From Tardiphaga sp051811025 (lineage in GTDB: Bacteria; Pseudomonadota; Alphaproteobacteria; Rhizobiales; Xanthobacteraceae), in the NCBI RefSeq assembly GCF_051811025.1, contig NZ_JBPWQE010000001.1, forward strand, positions 5,270,001-5,334,000: a DNA stretch of 64,000 nucleotides, given 5' to 3'. The notes under the pieces were generated by a model that worked only from the letters and a program-made list of their open reading frames with translations, did not search any database and had not been told where the DNA came from. Each line of letters starts with the position of its first letter. Position 1 is the first letter of the stretch. A program made the translations under genes and the position numbers. Positions 42,266-51,445 of the stretch are shown in pieces.

Positions 42266-44620
42266 ATGGGCGTTGAAGGCATCGGCGCACGCGTTGCGCG
42301 CAAGGAAGACAAGCGTTTCATCACCGGCCGCGGCCGCTATGTCGACGACGTCAAGATCGTCGGCCTCACCCACGCGCATTTCATCCGCAGCCCGCATGCC
42401 CATGCCAAGGTCAAAGGTATCGACGCTTCCGCGGCAAAGGACATGCCGGGCGTGGTCGATGTGCTCACTGCACAGCAGTTGGTGGACGACAAGATCGGCA
42501 ACCTGATCTGCGGCTGGGCGGTGTCTTCCAAGGACGGCACGCCGATGAAAATGGGCGCATGGCCGGCGATGGCCCCGGACACGGTGCGCTTCGTCGGTCA
42601 GGCGGTCGCCGTGGTGATCGCCGAGACCAAGAACCAGGCGAAGGATGCGGCTGAGGCCGTGGTCGTGACTTATGAAGAACTCCCTGCCGTCAGCAGCATG
42701 ACCGCAGCGCTCGCCTCGGGCGCACCGCAACTGCATCCGGAAGCACCGGGCAACGTCGTCTATGACTGGGCGATCGGCGACGAGAAGCTGACCAATGACG
42801 CCTTCAGCAAGGCGGCCAAGGTCGTCTCGTTGGACCTGACCAATAACCGCCTGGTGCCGAATGCGATGGAGCCCCGCGCGGCCGTCGCGGAATATGACGA
42901 AGCTGAAGAGCACTTCACGCTTCACACGACATCGCAGAATCCGCATGTGGCGCGCTTGGTGCTGTCAGCGTTCTATAACGTGGCGCAGGAACACAAGCTG
43001 CGCGTGATCGCCCCCGACGTCGGCGGAGGCTTCGGGTCGAAGATCTTCATCTATCCCGAGGAAATGGTCGCACTCTGGGCCTCCAAGAAAGTGCGTCGCC
43101 CTGTGAAATGGACCGGCGACCGCACGGAAGCCTTCCTCACCGACGCGCATGGCCGCGATCACATGTCCCATGCCGAGATGGCGTTCGACGCCAACAACAA
43201 GATCCTGGGCCTGCGGGTGAAGACCCACGCCAATTTCGGCGCCTATATGTCGCTGTTCTCGTCCTCGGTGCCGACCTATCTCTACGCCACGCTGCTGTCG
43301 GGCCAGTACAATATCCCGACCATCTATGCCGAGGTGATGGGCGTCTATACCAACACCACGCCGGTCGATGCCTATCGCGGCGCCGGACGCCCGGAAGCGA
43401 GCTATCTGGTGGAACGGCTGATGGAGACATCGGCGCGGCAGTTGAAGGTCGATCCGGCCGAATTGCGCCGTATCAACTTCGTCACTCAATTCCCCCATCA
43501 GACACCCGTCATCATGGCCTATGACATCGGTGACTTCGGGGCCTCGCTCGACGCGGCGCTGAAGGCGATCGACTATGCCGGCTTCCCGGCACGGAAGGCC
43601 AAGGCGAAAGCCGCCGGCAAGCTGCGCGGCCTTGGCTTCTCCTGCTATATCGAGGCCTGCGGCATCGCACCGTCCAAGGCGGTCGGCTCGCTCGGCGCCG
43701 GCGTCGGCCTGTGGGAATCCGCGGAAGTTCGCGTCAACCCGGTCGGCACCATCGAAGTGCTGACAGGATCGCACAGCCACGGTCAGGGCCATGAGACGAC
43801 CTTCGCGCAACTAGTCGCTGACAGGCTCGGCATCTCCGTCGATCAGGTCCAGATCGTCCATGGCGACACTGACAAAGTGCAGTTCGGCATGGGCACCTAT
43901 GGTTCGCGCTCGGCAGCCGTCGGCATGTCCGCGATCTTCAAGGCGATGGAGAAGGTAGAAGCCAAGGCGAAGAAGATCGCCGCGCATCTGCTCGAAGCCT
44001 CCGAAGGCGACATCGTCATCGAGAATGGCGAGTTCAAGGTGGCCGGCACCGACAAGGCGATCGCGCTGCCGATGGTCGCGCTCGCCGCCTATACCGCACA
44101 CAACCTGCCGGATGGCATGGAGCCCGGGCTGAAGGAAGGCGCGTTCTACGACCCCACCAACTTCACCTTCCCGGCCGGCGCTTATATCTGCGAGGTCGAG
44201 ATCGACCCCGGCACCGGCAAGACCGACATCGTCGACTTCGTGGCCGTCGATGACTTTGGCCGGCTGATCAATCCGATGATCGTCGAGGGCCAGGTCCATG
44301 GCGGCCTCGCCCAGGGCATCGGGCAGGCGATGCTCGAAAGCGCTATCTATGACGACAACGGCCAACCGGTGACGGCATCGTTCATGGATTACGCCATGCC
44401 GCGTGCCGACGACGTGCCATCGTTCCGGGTCTCGCACACCACGACACTGTGCCCGGGCAATCCGCTCGGCGTGAAAGGCTGCGGCGAGGCCGGCGCGATC
44501 GGTTCGTCACCCGCCGTCATCAACGCCATCACCGATGCACTTGGCCACAACAAAATCGAGATGCCGGCGACGCCCGGCCGTGTCTGGGAAGCGCTGCAAT
44601 TGCAGCAGGCAGCGGAATAA
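42266..44620 (+). CDS. coxL: Form-II CO-dehydrogenase-like large subunit (Mo-MCD binding)
   Basis: Catalytic subunit (784 residues) of the xanthine-oxidase family. Pterin-binding stretches include GGGFGSK (about 253-259), QGHET and GCGEAGAIGSSP with the catalytic Glu near the C-terminus. The active-site loop is AYRGAGR (369-375). This is the form-II signature; form-I CO dehydrogenases carry AYxCSFR with the Cu-binding Cys. So CO oxidation is not assured and another small carbonyl or N-heterocycle may be the substrate. Gene order S-L-M also fits form II. Maturation genes (coxD/E/F/G) are absent from the window. Confidence 0.9.
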   Translation: MGVEGIGARVARKEDKRFITGRGRYVDDVKIVGLTHAHFIRSPHAHAKVKGIDASAAKDMPGVVDVLTAQQLVDDKIGNLICGWAVSSKDGTPMKMGAWPAMAPDTVRFVGQAVAVVIAETKNQAKDAAEAVVVTYEELPAVSSMTAALASGAPQLHPEAPGNVVYDWAIGDEKLTNDAFSKAAKVVSLDLTNNRLVPNAMEPRAAVAEYDEAEEHFTLHTTSQNPHVARLVLSAFYNVAQEHKLRVIAPDVGGGFGSKIFIYPEEMVALWASKKVRRPVKWTGDRTEAFLTDAHGRDHMSHAEMAFDANNKILGLRVKTHANFGAYMSLFSSSVPTYLYATLLSGQYNIPTIYAEVMGVYTNTTPVDAYRGAGRPEASYLVERLMETSARQLKVDPAELRRINFVTQFPHQTPVIMAYDIGDFGASLDAALKAIDYAGFPARKAKAKAAGKLRGLGFSCYIEACGIAPSKAVGSLGAGVGLWESAEVRVNPVGTIEVLTGSHSHGQGHETTFAQLVADRLGISVDQVQIVHGDTDKVQFGMGTYGSRSAAVGMSAIFKAMEKVEAKAKKIAAHLLEASEGDIVIENGEFKVAGTDKAIALPMVALAAYTAHNLPDGMEPGLKEGAFYDPTNFTFPAGAYICEVEIDPGTGKTDIVDFVAVDDFGRLINPMIVEGQVHGGLAQGIGQAMLESAIYDDNGQPVTASFMDYAMPRADDVPSFRVSHTTTLCPGNPLGVKGCGEAGAIGSSPAVINAITDALGHNKIEMPATPGRVWEALQLQQAAE

Positions 44621-44632
44621 GGGAGACGCACG

Positions 44633-45433
44633 ATGTACGAGACCACTTATCACCGCCCCGCCAGCATCGACGAAGCAGCGGCCCTGTTCGCTAAACATCC
44701 CGAGGCGAAATATCTCGCCGGCGGCCATACGCTGATCCCCGTGATGAAGCAGCGTCTTGCGGCACCCTCGGATGTCATCGACCTCGCCAAGATCAAGGAC
44801 TTGATCGGTGTCGAGGCAACATCCGACGCGCTGATCATCAAGGCGGCGACGACCTATTACGACATCACGCAGAGTGCCGCCGCGAAGAAGGCGATCCCGG
44901 CGATCGTGCATCTGACGTCGGTGCTCGGCGACCCCGCCGTACGCTATCGCGGCACTATCGGCGGCTCCATCGCCAACAACGATCCCGCCGCTGACTATCC
45001 GGCGGCCGTACTGGCGCTGAATGCCACCATCAAGACCAACAAACGCGAGATCAAAGGCGAGGATTTCTTCCAGGGCTTGTTCTCGACGGCGCTGGAAGAG
45101 GACGAGATCATCACATCCGTGTCGTTCCCCATCCCGGCCAAGGCCGGCTACGCCAAGATGCGCCACCCGGCGTCGCGTTTCGCACTCACCGCGGTGTTCG
45201 TCGCACAGACAAAGTCCGGCGAAGTCCGCGTCGCTGCCACCGGCGCATCGCAGAGCGGTGTGATGCGCGTGCCGGCGATCGAAGCGGCACTGAAGGCGAA
45301 CTGGTCGGCGGGAGCGCTGGATAGCGTGAAGATCTCAGCCGACGGGTTGATGGGTGACATCCATGGCTCGGCGGAATATCGCGCCAATCTCATCAAGGTG
45401 ATGGCACAGCGAGCGGTGGAAGCGGCGGGCTGA
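44633..45433 (+). CDS. coxM: Form-II CO-dehydrogenase-like medium subunit (FAD)
   Basis: FAD-binding subunit of 266 residues. The flavin motifs AGGHTLIPVMKQRL (about 32-45) and GTIGGSIANNDPAADYPAA (about 109-127) are clear, and the C-terminal CO_deh_flav_C domain follows. It receives electrons from CoxS and passes them to the respiratory chain. 12 bases after coxL; ended by a strong terminator at 45451. Confidence 0.92.
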   Translation: MYETTYHRPASIDEAAALFAKHPEAKYLAGGHTLIPVMKQRLAAPSDVIDLAKIKDLIGVEATSDALIIKAATTYYDITQSAAAKKAIPAIVHLTSVLGDPAVRYRGTIGGSIANNDPAADYPAAVLALNATIKTNKREIKGEDFFQGLFSTALEEDEIITSVSFPIPAKAGYAKMRHPASRFALTAVFVAQTKSGEVRVAATGASQSGVMRVPAIEAALKANWSAGALDSVKISADGLMGDIHGSAEYRANLIKVMAQRAVEAAG

Positions 45434-45450
45434 CATTCCATCGAACGGCA

Positions 45451-45480
45451 AAATGTGCGCGAGAAATCGCGCACATTTTT
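45451..45480 (+). terminator. Terminator of the cox operon
   Basis: AAATGTGCGCGA, tetraloop GAAA, TCGCGCACATTT, then TT: a perfect 12-base-pair stem 17 bases after the coxM stop codon. Confidence 0.88.
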
Positions 45481-45613
45481 GTGCAGTGCCGCAGCATAGC
45501 CGCATGCACGATTGCGGCCAAAAGCTTCTTGCCCTCGTCATCTCCAGCATAGACAGTTTCCGGCAAATCGGTCCGTCGCCATCGACGACCAATATCAAGC
45601 ATGGGAAACACAA

Positions 45614-46723
45614 GTGCAGGACACCACCATCGCGTCGTCGCGATCACAGACCAAAGCCACCGGCCCGCTGAAGGGCACACGCATCGTCGAATTCGCCGGC
45701 ATTGGCCCCGGCCCGTTCGCGTGCATGCTGCTGGCGGACATGGGCGCCGAAGTGATTACGCTGGTGCGGCCGAAGCAGATGCCGAAGGGCGCTGCGTCAC
45801 GCGGCCGCAAGGTCATCGAGGTCGACCTCAAGGACAAGGCTGCCATCGCACAGGTGCTGTCGCTGCTGGATAGCGCCGATGCGCTGGTGGAAGGCTATCG
45901 CCCCGGCGTGATGGAACGTCTCGGCCTCGGGCCGGAGGTCGTCCTCGGCCGCAACAAGAAGCTGGTCTATGGCCGTATGACCGGCTGGGGCCAGCATGGC
46001 CCGCTGGCGCAGGCCGCCGGCCACGACATCAACTACATCTCCATCACTGGCGCGTTGGCTGCCATCGGCGGCGCCGACAAACCCGTGCCGCCGCTCAATC
46101 TCGTTGGTGATTTCGGCGGCGGCTCGATGTATCTCGTCATGGGCATGCTCGCCGCCATGCTGGAAGCCAGCCGCTCCGGCCAGGGCCAGGTGGTGGACGC
46201 GGCCATGTGCGACGGCGCGGCATCCTTGATCACCATGTTCTTCGACATGACCGCGGCCGGTCGCTGGAAGGAAACCCGCGAGAGCAACATGCTCGATGGC
46301 GGCGCGCATTTCTACGGCGTCTACGAATGCAGCTGCGGCAGCTTCATCTCGATCGGATCGATCGAGCCGCAATTCTATGCCGAGCTGCGCGAACTCGCCG
46401 GGCTTTCGGAGGCTTGCTACGACAATCACATGGACCCGACAAACTGGGCCGCGGTGAAGGACAAGCTCACTGCCGTGTTCAAGACCAAAAGCCGCGACGA
46501 GTGGTCGAAGATCATGGAAGGTACCGATGTGTGCTTCGCGCCTGTGTTGACCATGTCGGAAGCAACAAAGCATCCGCATATGGTGGCACGCGAAGTGTTC
46601 ATCCAGCATGAGGGCGCGACACAACCGGCACCCGCACCGCGGTTTTCGCGTACGCCATCGGCGGCACGGCCGGCAGTGAAGGTGGCGCTGGGTGATGCGG
46701 TGAAGGAGTGGCAGAGAGCCTAG
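45614..46723 (+). CDS. CaiB/BaiF-family CoA-transferase (AMACR-like)
   Basis: A 369-residue class III CoA-transferase or alpha-methylacyl-CoA racemase. Characteristic parts are LKGTRIVEFAGIGPGPFACM (about 19-38), VDLKDKAAIAQV, ADALVEGYRPGVMERLGLG, the catalytic-Asp segment GHDINYISITGAL and GSMYLVMGMLAAMLEA. The pattern is closer to AMACR/racemase than to formyl-CoA transferase. It starts at a GTG (45614) with a poor ribosome site; this is uncertain. A perfect 18-base palindrome, 46713-46730, includes its stop codon and may help end transcription. Confidence 0.85.
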   Translation: MQDTTIASSRSQTKATGPLKGTRIVEFAGIGPGPFACMLLADMGAEVITLVRPKQMPKGAASRGRKVIEVDLKDKAAIAQVLSLLDSADALVEGYRPGVMERLGLGPEVVLGRNKKLVYGRMTGWGQHGPLAQAAGHDINYISITGALAAIGGADKPVPPLNLVGDFGGGSMYLVMGMLAAMLEASRSGQGQVVDAAMCDGAASLITMFFDMTAAGRWKETRESNMLDGGAHFYGVYECSCGSFISIGSIEPQFYAELRELAGLSEACYDNHMDPTNWAAVKDKLTAVFKTKSRDEWSKIMEGTDVCFAPVLTMSEATKHPHMVAREVFIQHEGATQPAPAPRFSRTPSAARPAVKVALGDAVKEWQRA

Positions 46724-46732
46724 GCTCTCTTG

Positions 46733-46922
46733 CTTCCCCTCCCTCAAGCGCAGCGAAGCTGCGTGCAGTGGGGAGGGTGGCGCGTTGCGAGCGCAGCGAG
46801 CAAACGTGACGGGTGGGGTGCCACAAGCACCGGCCGAGTGTGGGGCAGCCCCACCCGGCTGGCCTACGGCCATCCACCCTCCCCACTGCGCGCGGCTATG
46901 CCGCGCTTGGGGGAGGGAGAAG
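46733..46922. repeat. Large imperfect palindromic intergenic repeat, copy 2
   Basis: It runs from CTTCCCCTCCCTCAAGCGC to GCGCTTGGGGGAGGGAGAAG, with inner arms GTGGGGAGGGTGG / CCACCCTCCCCAC and GGGTGGGG / CCCCACCC. The ends and length are like the element at 13033-13257. It fills the whole 200-base gap between the convergent CaiB-like gene and hppD. Confidence 0.75.
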
Positions 46923-46923
46923 A

Positions 46924-48048
46924 CTACGCTGCGGTCTTGTCCGCCACGTGCAGCACACCGCGCCTGATCTGATCTTCCTCGATCGACTCGAACAGCGCCT
47001 TGAAATTGCCCTCGCCGAATCCGTCGTCGCCCTTGCGCTGGATGAACTCGAAGAAGATCGGCCCGATCGCATTGGCCGAAAATATCTGCAGCAGAACCTT
47101 GGTCTCGCCGCCCTCGACCACACCCTCGCCGTCGATCAGGATGCCGTTCTTCTGCAGGCGCGAAACATCCTCGCCATGCCTGGGCAGCCGCGCATCGATC
47201 TTCTCGAAATAGGTCACAGGTGGCGCCGGCATGAAGGGCAGGCCATCGGCGCGCAGCTTCTCGATGGTCGTGTAGATATCCGTCACGCCGCAGGCGATGT
47301 GCTGGATGCCCTCGCCGTGATAGGTGTTGAGATATTCCTCGATCTGGCCGGCATCGCCGGCATCCTCGTTGATCGGAATCCGGATCTTGCCGTCAGGGCT
47401 CGTCAGCGCACGCGAGAACAGGCCCGAGGCGCGGCCCTCGATGTCGAAGAAGCGGATCTGGCGGAAATTGAACAGCTTCTCGTAGAAGCCGGTCCAGACA
47501 TCCATGCGACCGCGATGGACGTTGTGGGTGAGGTGATCGAGATAGAACAGGCCGGCGCCTTCGGGCCGCGGGTTCTTCGCGCCCAGCCATTCGAATTCAT
47601 GGTCATAGGCCGAGCCCTTGGCGCCATAGCGATCGACGAAATACAACAGGCTGCCGCCGATGCCCTTGATAGCGGGCACGTCGAGCGTCTTCTGCGCTGC
47701 GATCGCATCCGCCGGCTCGGCTCCGAGCAAGATCGCGCGGTCATAGGCCGCCTGCGCATCGACGACTCGGAACGCCATCGACGGCGCGCAGGGGCCGTGC
47801 GCGGCGACGAAATTGAAGCCGTGAGTTCCGGGCTCTTCGTTGACGAGATAGTTGATGTCGCCCTGACGATAGACCGTGATCTTCCTGGTCTTGTGCTTCG
47901 CGACGGGCACGTAGCCCATCAGCCTGAACAGGGCGTCGAGTTCTTCGGGCCTCGGATGCGCGTATTCAACGAATTCAAAGCCGTCGGTGCCCATCGGATT
48001 ATGTGCCGAGATGGTGGCGGCCGGCGCGTCGTGCGGAAACGGACCCAT
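46924..48048 (-). CDS. hppD: 4-Hydroxyphenylpyruvate dioxygenase
   Basis: Fe(II) dioxygenase that turns 4-hydroxyphenylpyruvate into homogentisate in tyrosine breakdown. The 374-residue product has two vicinal-oxygen-chelate domains; the iron ligands in the C-terminal one are H172 (YLDHLTHNV), H250 (GIQHIACG) and E334 (FFEFIQRKG). The ATG at 48048 follows GGGAGAT; a longer frame is not homologous. It is divergent from an Lrp-type regulator and lies near hmgA, whose substrate it makes. Confidence 0.95.
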   Translation of the reverse strand: MGPFPHDAPAATISAHNPMGTDGFEFVEYAHPRPEELDALFRLMGYVPVAKHKTRKITVYRQGDINYLVNEEPGTHGFNFVAAHGPCAPSMAFRVVDAQAAYDRAILLGAEPADAIAAQKTLDVPAIKGIGGSLLYFVDRYGAKGSAYDHEFEWLGAKNPRPEGAGLFYLDHLTHNVHRGRMDVWTGFYEKLFNFRQIRFFDIEGRASGLFSRALTSPDGKIRIPINEDAGDAGQIEEYLNTYHGEGIQHIACGVTDIYTTIEKLRADGLPFMPAPPVTYFEKIDARLPRHGEDVSRLQKNGILIDGEGVVEGGETKVLLQIFSANAIGPIFFEFIQRKGDDGFGEGNFKALFESIEEDQIRRGVLHVADKTAA

Positions 48049-48141
48049 GGTGATCTCCCGAAGCTGATTTGCATTATCGCTTGGCTGGAGTGTCGGTCGT
48101 TTCCGATGCAAGGTGCATGCAAACCGGCTAGGGATATGCCA

Positions 48142-48165
48142 TGATCACGCACGACTCGTGCATCA
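48142..48165. promoter_or_regulatory. Putative Lrp/AsnC operator between hppD and regulator
   Basis: GCACGA C TCGTGC (48149-48161) is a perfect 6-1-6 inverted repeat, flanked by TGAT and ATCA. It directly precedes the regulator start, and TGCATGCA (48114-48121) lies closer to hppD. Position and symmetry suggest autoregulation and hppD control; binding is inferred. Confidence 0.45.
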
Positions 48166-48166
48166 A

Positions 48167-48658
48167 ATGGACAATTTACGCATGATCCCGATAGATGCCT
48201 TCGATCTCAAGATGCTGGCCGCCTTGCAGGATGACGGCCGGCTGACCAATCAGCAGCTCGCCGATGCCGTCGGCCTGTCTGCCTCGCAATGCTCCCGGCG
48301 CCGGATGCGGCTCGAAGAGGAGAAAGTGATCTCCGGCTATCACGCCGACCTGTCATCGGACGCGCTCGGCTTCAACGTGATCGCCTTCATTCAGGTACAA
48401 CTGGCCACCCACTCGCCGGACAATGCCAAGAAGTTCCGCACGCTGGTGCAGCGGGTTGACGAGGTGCAGGAGGCTTACTCGCTGACCGGCGACGCCGACT
48501 ATGTGTTGAAGGCCGTGCTACGCGACCTGAAGGGACTGTCCGATCTCGTGAACAACGTGCTGATGCCGCATCAGAGCGTCGCACATGTGCGTTCGTCGAT
48601 CGTGCTGGATCGGTTGAAGGAAACATCGCGGCTGCCGCTGAAATCGGCGCTCGCCTGA
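48167..48658 (+). CDS. Lrp/AsnC-family regulator
   Basis: A 163-residue feast/famine regulator. The HTH lies at about residues 10-60 (FDLKMLAALQDDGRLTNQQL, VGLSASQCSRRRMRLEEE) and the ligand-binding RAM domain at about 70-150 (IAFIQVQLATHS, AYSLTGDADYVLKAVL). Divergent position makes hppD its probable target, with an aromatic amino acid as a likely effector. The start could be the ATG at 48167 or at 48182; neither has a good ribosome site. Confidence 0.9.
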   Translation: MDNLRMIPIDAFDLKMLAALQDDGRLTNQQLADAVGLSASQCSRRRMRLEEEKVISGYHADLSSDALGFNVIAFIQVQLATHSPDNAKKFRTLVQRVDEVQEAYSLTGDADYVLKAVLRDLKGLSDLVNNVLMPHQSVAHVRSSIVLDRLKETSRLPLKSALA

Positions 48659-48812
48659 GCGCAAAGGGCATCGCCTGGGCGCAGCGGCTCAACATCCCGC
48701 GCCCGGATGCAGCATCGTAGGCATCCATCTCCCGGCGTCTCGTCTTCTGGCAGTTTCCGAACCACCGGCGTTCTGCCAAGATCGACGCAACGAATAGATC
48801 GGGGAGTGAACC

Positions 48813-49124
48813 ATGGCACTGGCGCTGCGGCCAAACTGCGAATATTGCGACAAGGACCTGCCGCCCGCGGCACACGATGCATTCATCTGCACCTTTGAAT
48901 GTACATTCTGCGCGGATTGCGTGGAGACCAAGCTCTTCAACGTGTGCCCGAACTGCGGCGGCGGTTTCGCCCCGCGTCCGATCCGGCCGGCCACCGAATG
49001 GCGGCCGGGACTTTCCGTTGCCAAGCGCCCGCCGTCGGACAAGCGCGTGCATCTCTCCCGCAGCCTCGAAGACATCGCCGAGCAGTCGGCGCGTATCAAG
49101 GATATTCCGCCGGAGAATCGCTAG
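48813..49124 (+). CDS. DUF1272 cysteine-rich small protein
   Basis: A 103-residue protein whose first half is a zinc-finger-like DUF1272 domain. Cysteines occur as CEYC, CTFECTFCADC and CPNCGG, enough for two metal sites. The second half (about 60-103) is basic/charged and unlike the domain. GGGGAG precedes the ATG. The function of the family is not known to me. Its stop codon overlaps the hmgA stop codon in a shared CTAG, so the two genes are convergent and overlap by four bases. Confidence 0.85.
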   Translation: MALALRPNCEYCDKDLPPAAHDAFICTFECTFCADCVETKLFNVCPNCGGGFAPRPIRPATEWRPGLSVAKRPPSDKRVHLSRSLEDIAEQSARIKDIPPENR

Positions 49125-50467
49125 CGCTTGTTCGGATCGAAGCGCTTCTCCAGGCCCTTCCAGCAATCCGCATAATCGCTCTGCAACGTTGCCGTCGTCG
49201 CAGCGTGTTCCGTCACGCACTGCGGGTAGCGGGTCTCGAACATGAAGGCCATGGTGCCGGTGAGCTTCACGGGCTTGAGCTCGCCATTGCTGGCGTGATC
49301 GAAAGCCTCGCGATCCGGACCGTGTGGCAGCATCATGTTGTGCAGGCTGATGCCGCCCGGCGTGAAGCCCTGCGGCTTGGCATCATAGACGCCGTAAATG
49401 AGACCCATGAATTCCGACATGATGTTCATGTGATACCACGGCGGCCGGAACGTGTTTTCCGCCACCGCCCAACGCTCCGGAAAGATCACGAAATCGATAT
49501 TCGCGGTGCCCGCAGTTTCCGAGGGTGAGGTCAGCACCGTGAAGATCGACGGATCCGGATGATCGAAGCCGATGGCGCCCACCGGCGAGAAGGTGCGCAG
49601 ATCGTATTTATACGGCGCATAGTTGCCGTGCCAGGCGACGACATCGATCGGCGAATGCGACAGCACCGTCTTGAACAGCGAGCCACCCCATTTCACATAG
49701 AGTTCGGTCAGCGTGTCCTTGTCTTCATAGGCGGCCACGGGCGTGAGGAAGTCGCGCGCATTGGCAAGACAATTGGCACCGATCGGTCCGCGCTCGGGCA
49801 GCGTGAAAGCGCCGCCATAGTTCTCGCAGAGATAGCCGCGCGCGGCGGCGCCCGTGAGTTCGACGCGGAACTTGACGCCGCGCGGGATCACCACGATCTC
49901 GCCTGGCTCAGCATCGATGCGGCCGAATTCGGTGACGAACAACAAGTTGCCCTGCTGCAGCACGAACATCAGCTCGCCATCGGCATTGTAGAAATGCTGA
50001 TCCACCATCGACTTCGTGATCAGATAGACATGCGCCGCCATGCCGGCCTGGGTGCCGGCATCGCCCGCCGTGGTCATGGTCTGCACGCCCTGCAGGAAGG
50101 TCATGTCCTCCTTCGGAATCGGCGCAGGATCCCAGCGCAATTGAGCGATCGGCAGATCGTTCTCGTGGCACGGCGCGGTGCGCCACAGCTTGCTATCTGC
50201 CTTCTCGAACCGCCCGGAATGCTTCACCGACGGGCGGATGCGATAGAGCCAGGACCGCTCATTGGTGCCGCGTGGCGCCGTGAAGGGCGAGCCGGACAGT
50301 TGCTCCGCATAGAGTCCGTAAGCGCAGCGCTGCGGCGAGTTACGGCCGATAGGCAGCGCACCGGGTAGCGCTTCGGTCTCGAATGAATTGCCGAAGCCGG
50401 ACATGTAGCCCGGTGTGACGTTGGACGTCGCACGGCTGATCAGATCGGGATGGGTATTGATGTTCAT
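49121..50467 (-). CDS. hmgA: Homogentisate 1,2-dioxygenase
   Basis: Opens the homogentisate ring to maleylacetoacetate. The 448-residue protein has the family start GYMSGFGNSFETEALPGALP and the iron-binding C-terminal cupin region PPWYHMNIMSEFMGLIYG and SLHNMMLPHGPD, with His and Glu ligands in place. The ATG at 50467 is chosen since AGGGAGG lies six bases upstream, inside the last codons of the preceding gene; a nearby ATG at 50473 overlaps that site. It is the last gene of a four-gene operon (flavin hydroxylase, DUF2783, MBL protein, hmgA), two bases after the MBL stop. Confidence 0.96.
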   Translation of the reverse strand: MNINTHPDLISRATSNVTPGYMSGFGNSFETEALPGALPIGRNSPQRCAYGLYAEQLSGSPFTAPRGTNERSWLYRIRPSVKHSGRFEKADSKLWRTAPCHENDLPIAQLRWDPAPIPKEDMTFLQGVQTMTTAGDAGTQAGMAAHVYLITKSMVDQHFYNADGELMFVLQQGNLLFVTEFGRIDAEPGEIVVIPRGVKFRVELTGAAARGYLCENYGGAFTLPERGPIGANCLANARDFLTPVAAYEDKDTLTELYVKWGGSLFKTVLSHSPIDVVAWHGNYAPYKYDLRTFSPVGAIGFDHPDPSIFTVLTSPSETAGTANIDFVIFPERWAVAENTFRPPWYHMNIMSEFMGLIYGVYDAKPQGFTPGGISLHNMMLPHGPDREAFDHASNGELKPVKLTGTMAFMFETRYPQCVTEHAATTATLQSDYADCWKGLEKRFDPNKR

Positions 50468-50469
50468 CT

Positions 50470-51423
50470 TCATCCTCCCTGCAAAGCGGCCCACATTTCG
50501 CGGTCGCGCTTATCGGTCCAGATTACGGGATCGTCGATCCCCGAGGCTTCATCGAAGGCACGCGACACATTGAACGGCAGGCAGTGCTCATAGATCGCAA
50601 AGCTCGAAAACTTCTTGTCCATGACGTCACGGGTCGCCGCCATGGTCTCCTTCAGGCTGCGCCCCTTGGCGACTGACAGCTCCGCCGCGCCGTAGAGCGA
50701 CATTACGAAGTCACGCGTCATCGCAATTGCCTCGCGGGTCGTCTCCAGCCCCTTCAGCGCATCGCCTCGACCGGGCGCAATGGCTTTCGGGTTGAAGGCC
50801 CGGATCTCGTTGAGCGTCGACGGCCATTCGCGCAACAGCGCATCGCCGCAATAACAGGCCGAGTGATATTCGATCAGATCGCCGGAGAACATGACTTCGG
50901 CATCGGGCACCCAGGCGACGATATCGCCGGACGTATGACCGGCACCAAGCTGCATCAGGCGCACTTCGCGCTTGCCGAGGAAGATCGACATCTCGCCCTC
51001 GAAGGTCAGCGTTGGCCAGGTCAAGCCGGGAATGCTCTCGGCATCCTGGAACAGACGCGGGAAACGCCCGAACTCGGAATCCCAGTCCTGCTGGCCGCGC
51101 TCTCCCACCAGCCGATAGGTTTCCTGCGACGCGACCACGCCCTGCGCCTTGTAGGCGGACGCACCAAGCACACGCACCGCGTGGTAATGCGACAGCACGA
51201 CATATTTGATCGGCTTGTCGGTGACCGTTCGCACGCGCTCGATCACCTTGTTGGCCATCGCCGGTGTCGCCTGCGCGTCGAACACGATGCAACCGTCATC
51301 GCCGACGATGACCGCCGAGTTCGGATCGCCCTCGGCCGTGAAGGCATAGAGATCGGGACCGATCTCCGAGAAGGTGACCTTCTTCTCGGTCATGTCGGTG
51401 GTGGATGCGAAACCTTTGGTCAT
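50470..51423 (-). CDS. Metallo-beta-lactamase-fold protein with altered HxHxDH motif
   Basis: A 317-residue MBL-fold protein. The first metal motif reads H79-Y-H81-A-V-R, so the Asp83 and His84 expected for HxHxDH are Val and Arg. The later metal residues H163 (LGAGHTSGD) and D182 (FSGDLIEYHS) are kept. This would leave one complete metal site at best. It sits between DUF2783 and hmgA in a homogentisate operon, two bases from hmgA. Family members next to hmgA suggest a role in aromatic catabolism, but the reaction is unknown. Start: ATG at 51423 with AAGGAAG. Confidence 0.85.
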   Translation of the reverse strand: MTKGFASTTDMTEKKVTFSEIGPDLYAFTAEGDPNSAVIVGDDGCIVFDAQATPAMANKVIERVRTVTDKPIKYVVLSHYHAVRVLGASAYKAQGVVASQETYRLVGERGQQDWDSEFGRFPRLFQDAESIPGLTWPTLTFEGEMSIFLGKREVRLMQLGAGHTSGDIVAWVPDAEVMFSGDLIEYHSACYCGDALLREWPSTLNEIRAFNPKAIAPGRGDALKGLETTREAIAMTRDFVMSLYGAAELSVAKGRSLKETMAATRDVMDKKFSSFAIYEHCLPFNVSRAFDEASGIDDPVIWTDKRDREMWAALQGG

Positions 51424-51445
51424 CAAATTCTTCCTTTGATTCTTG

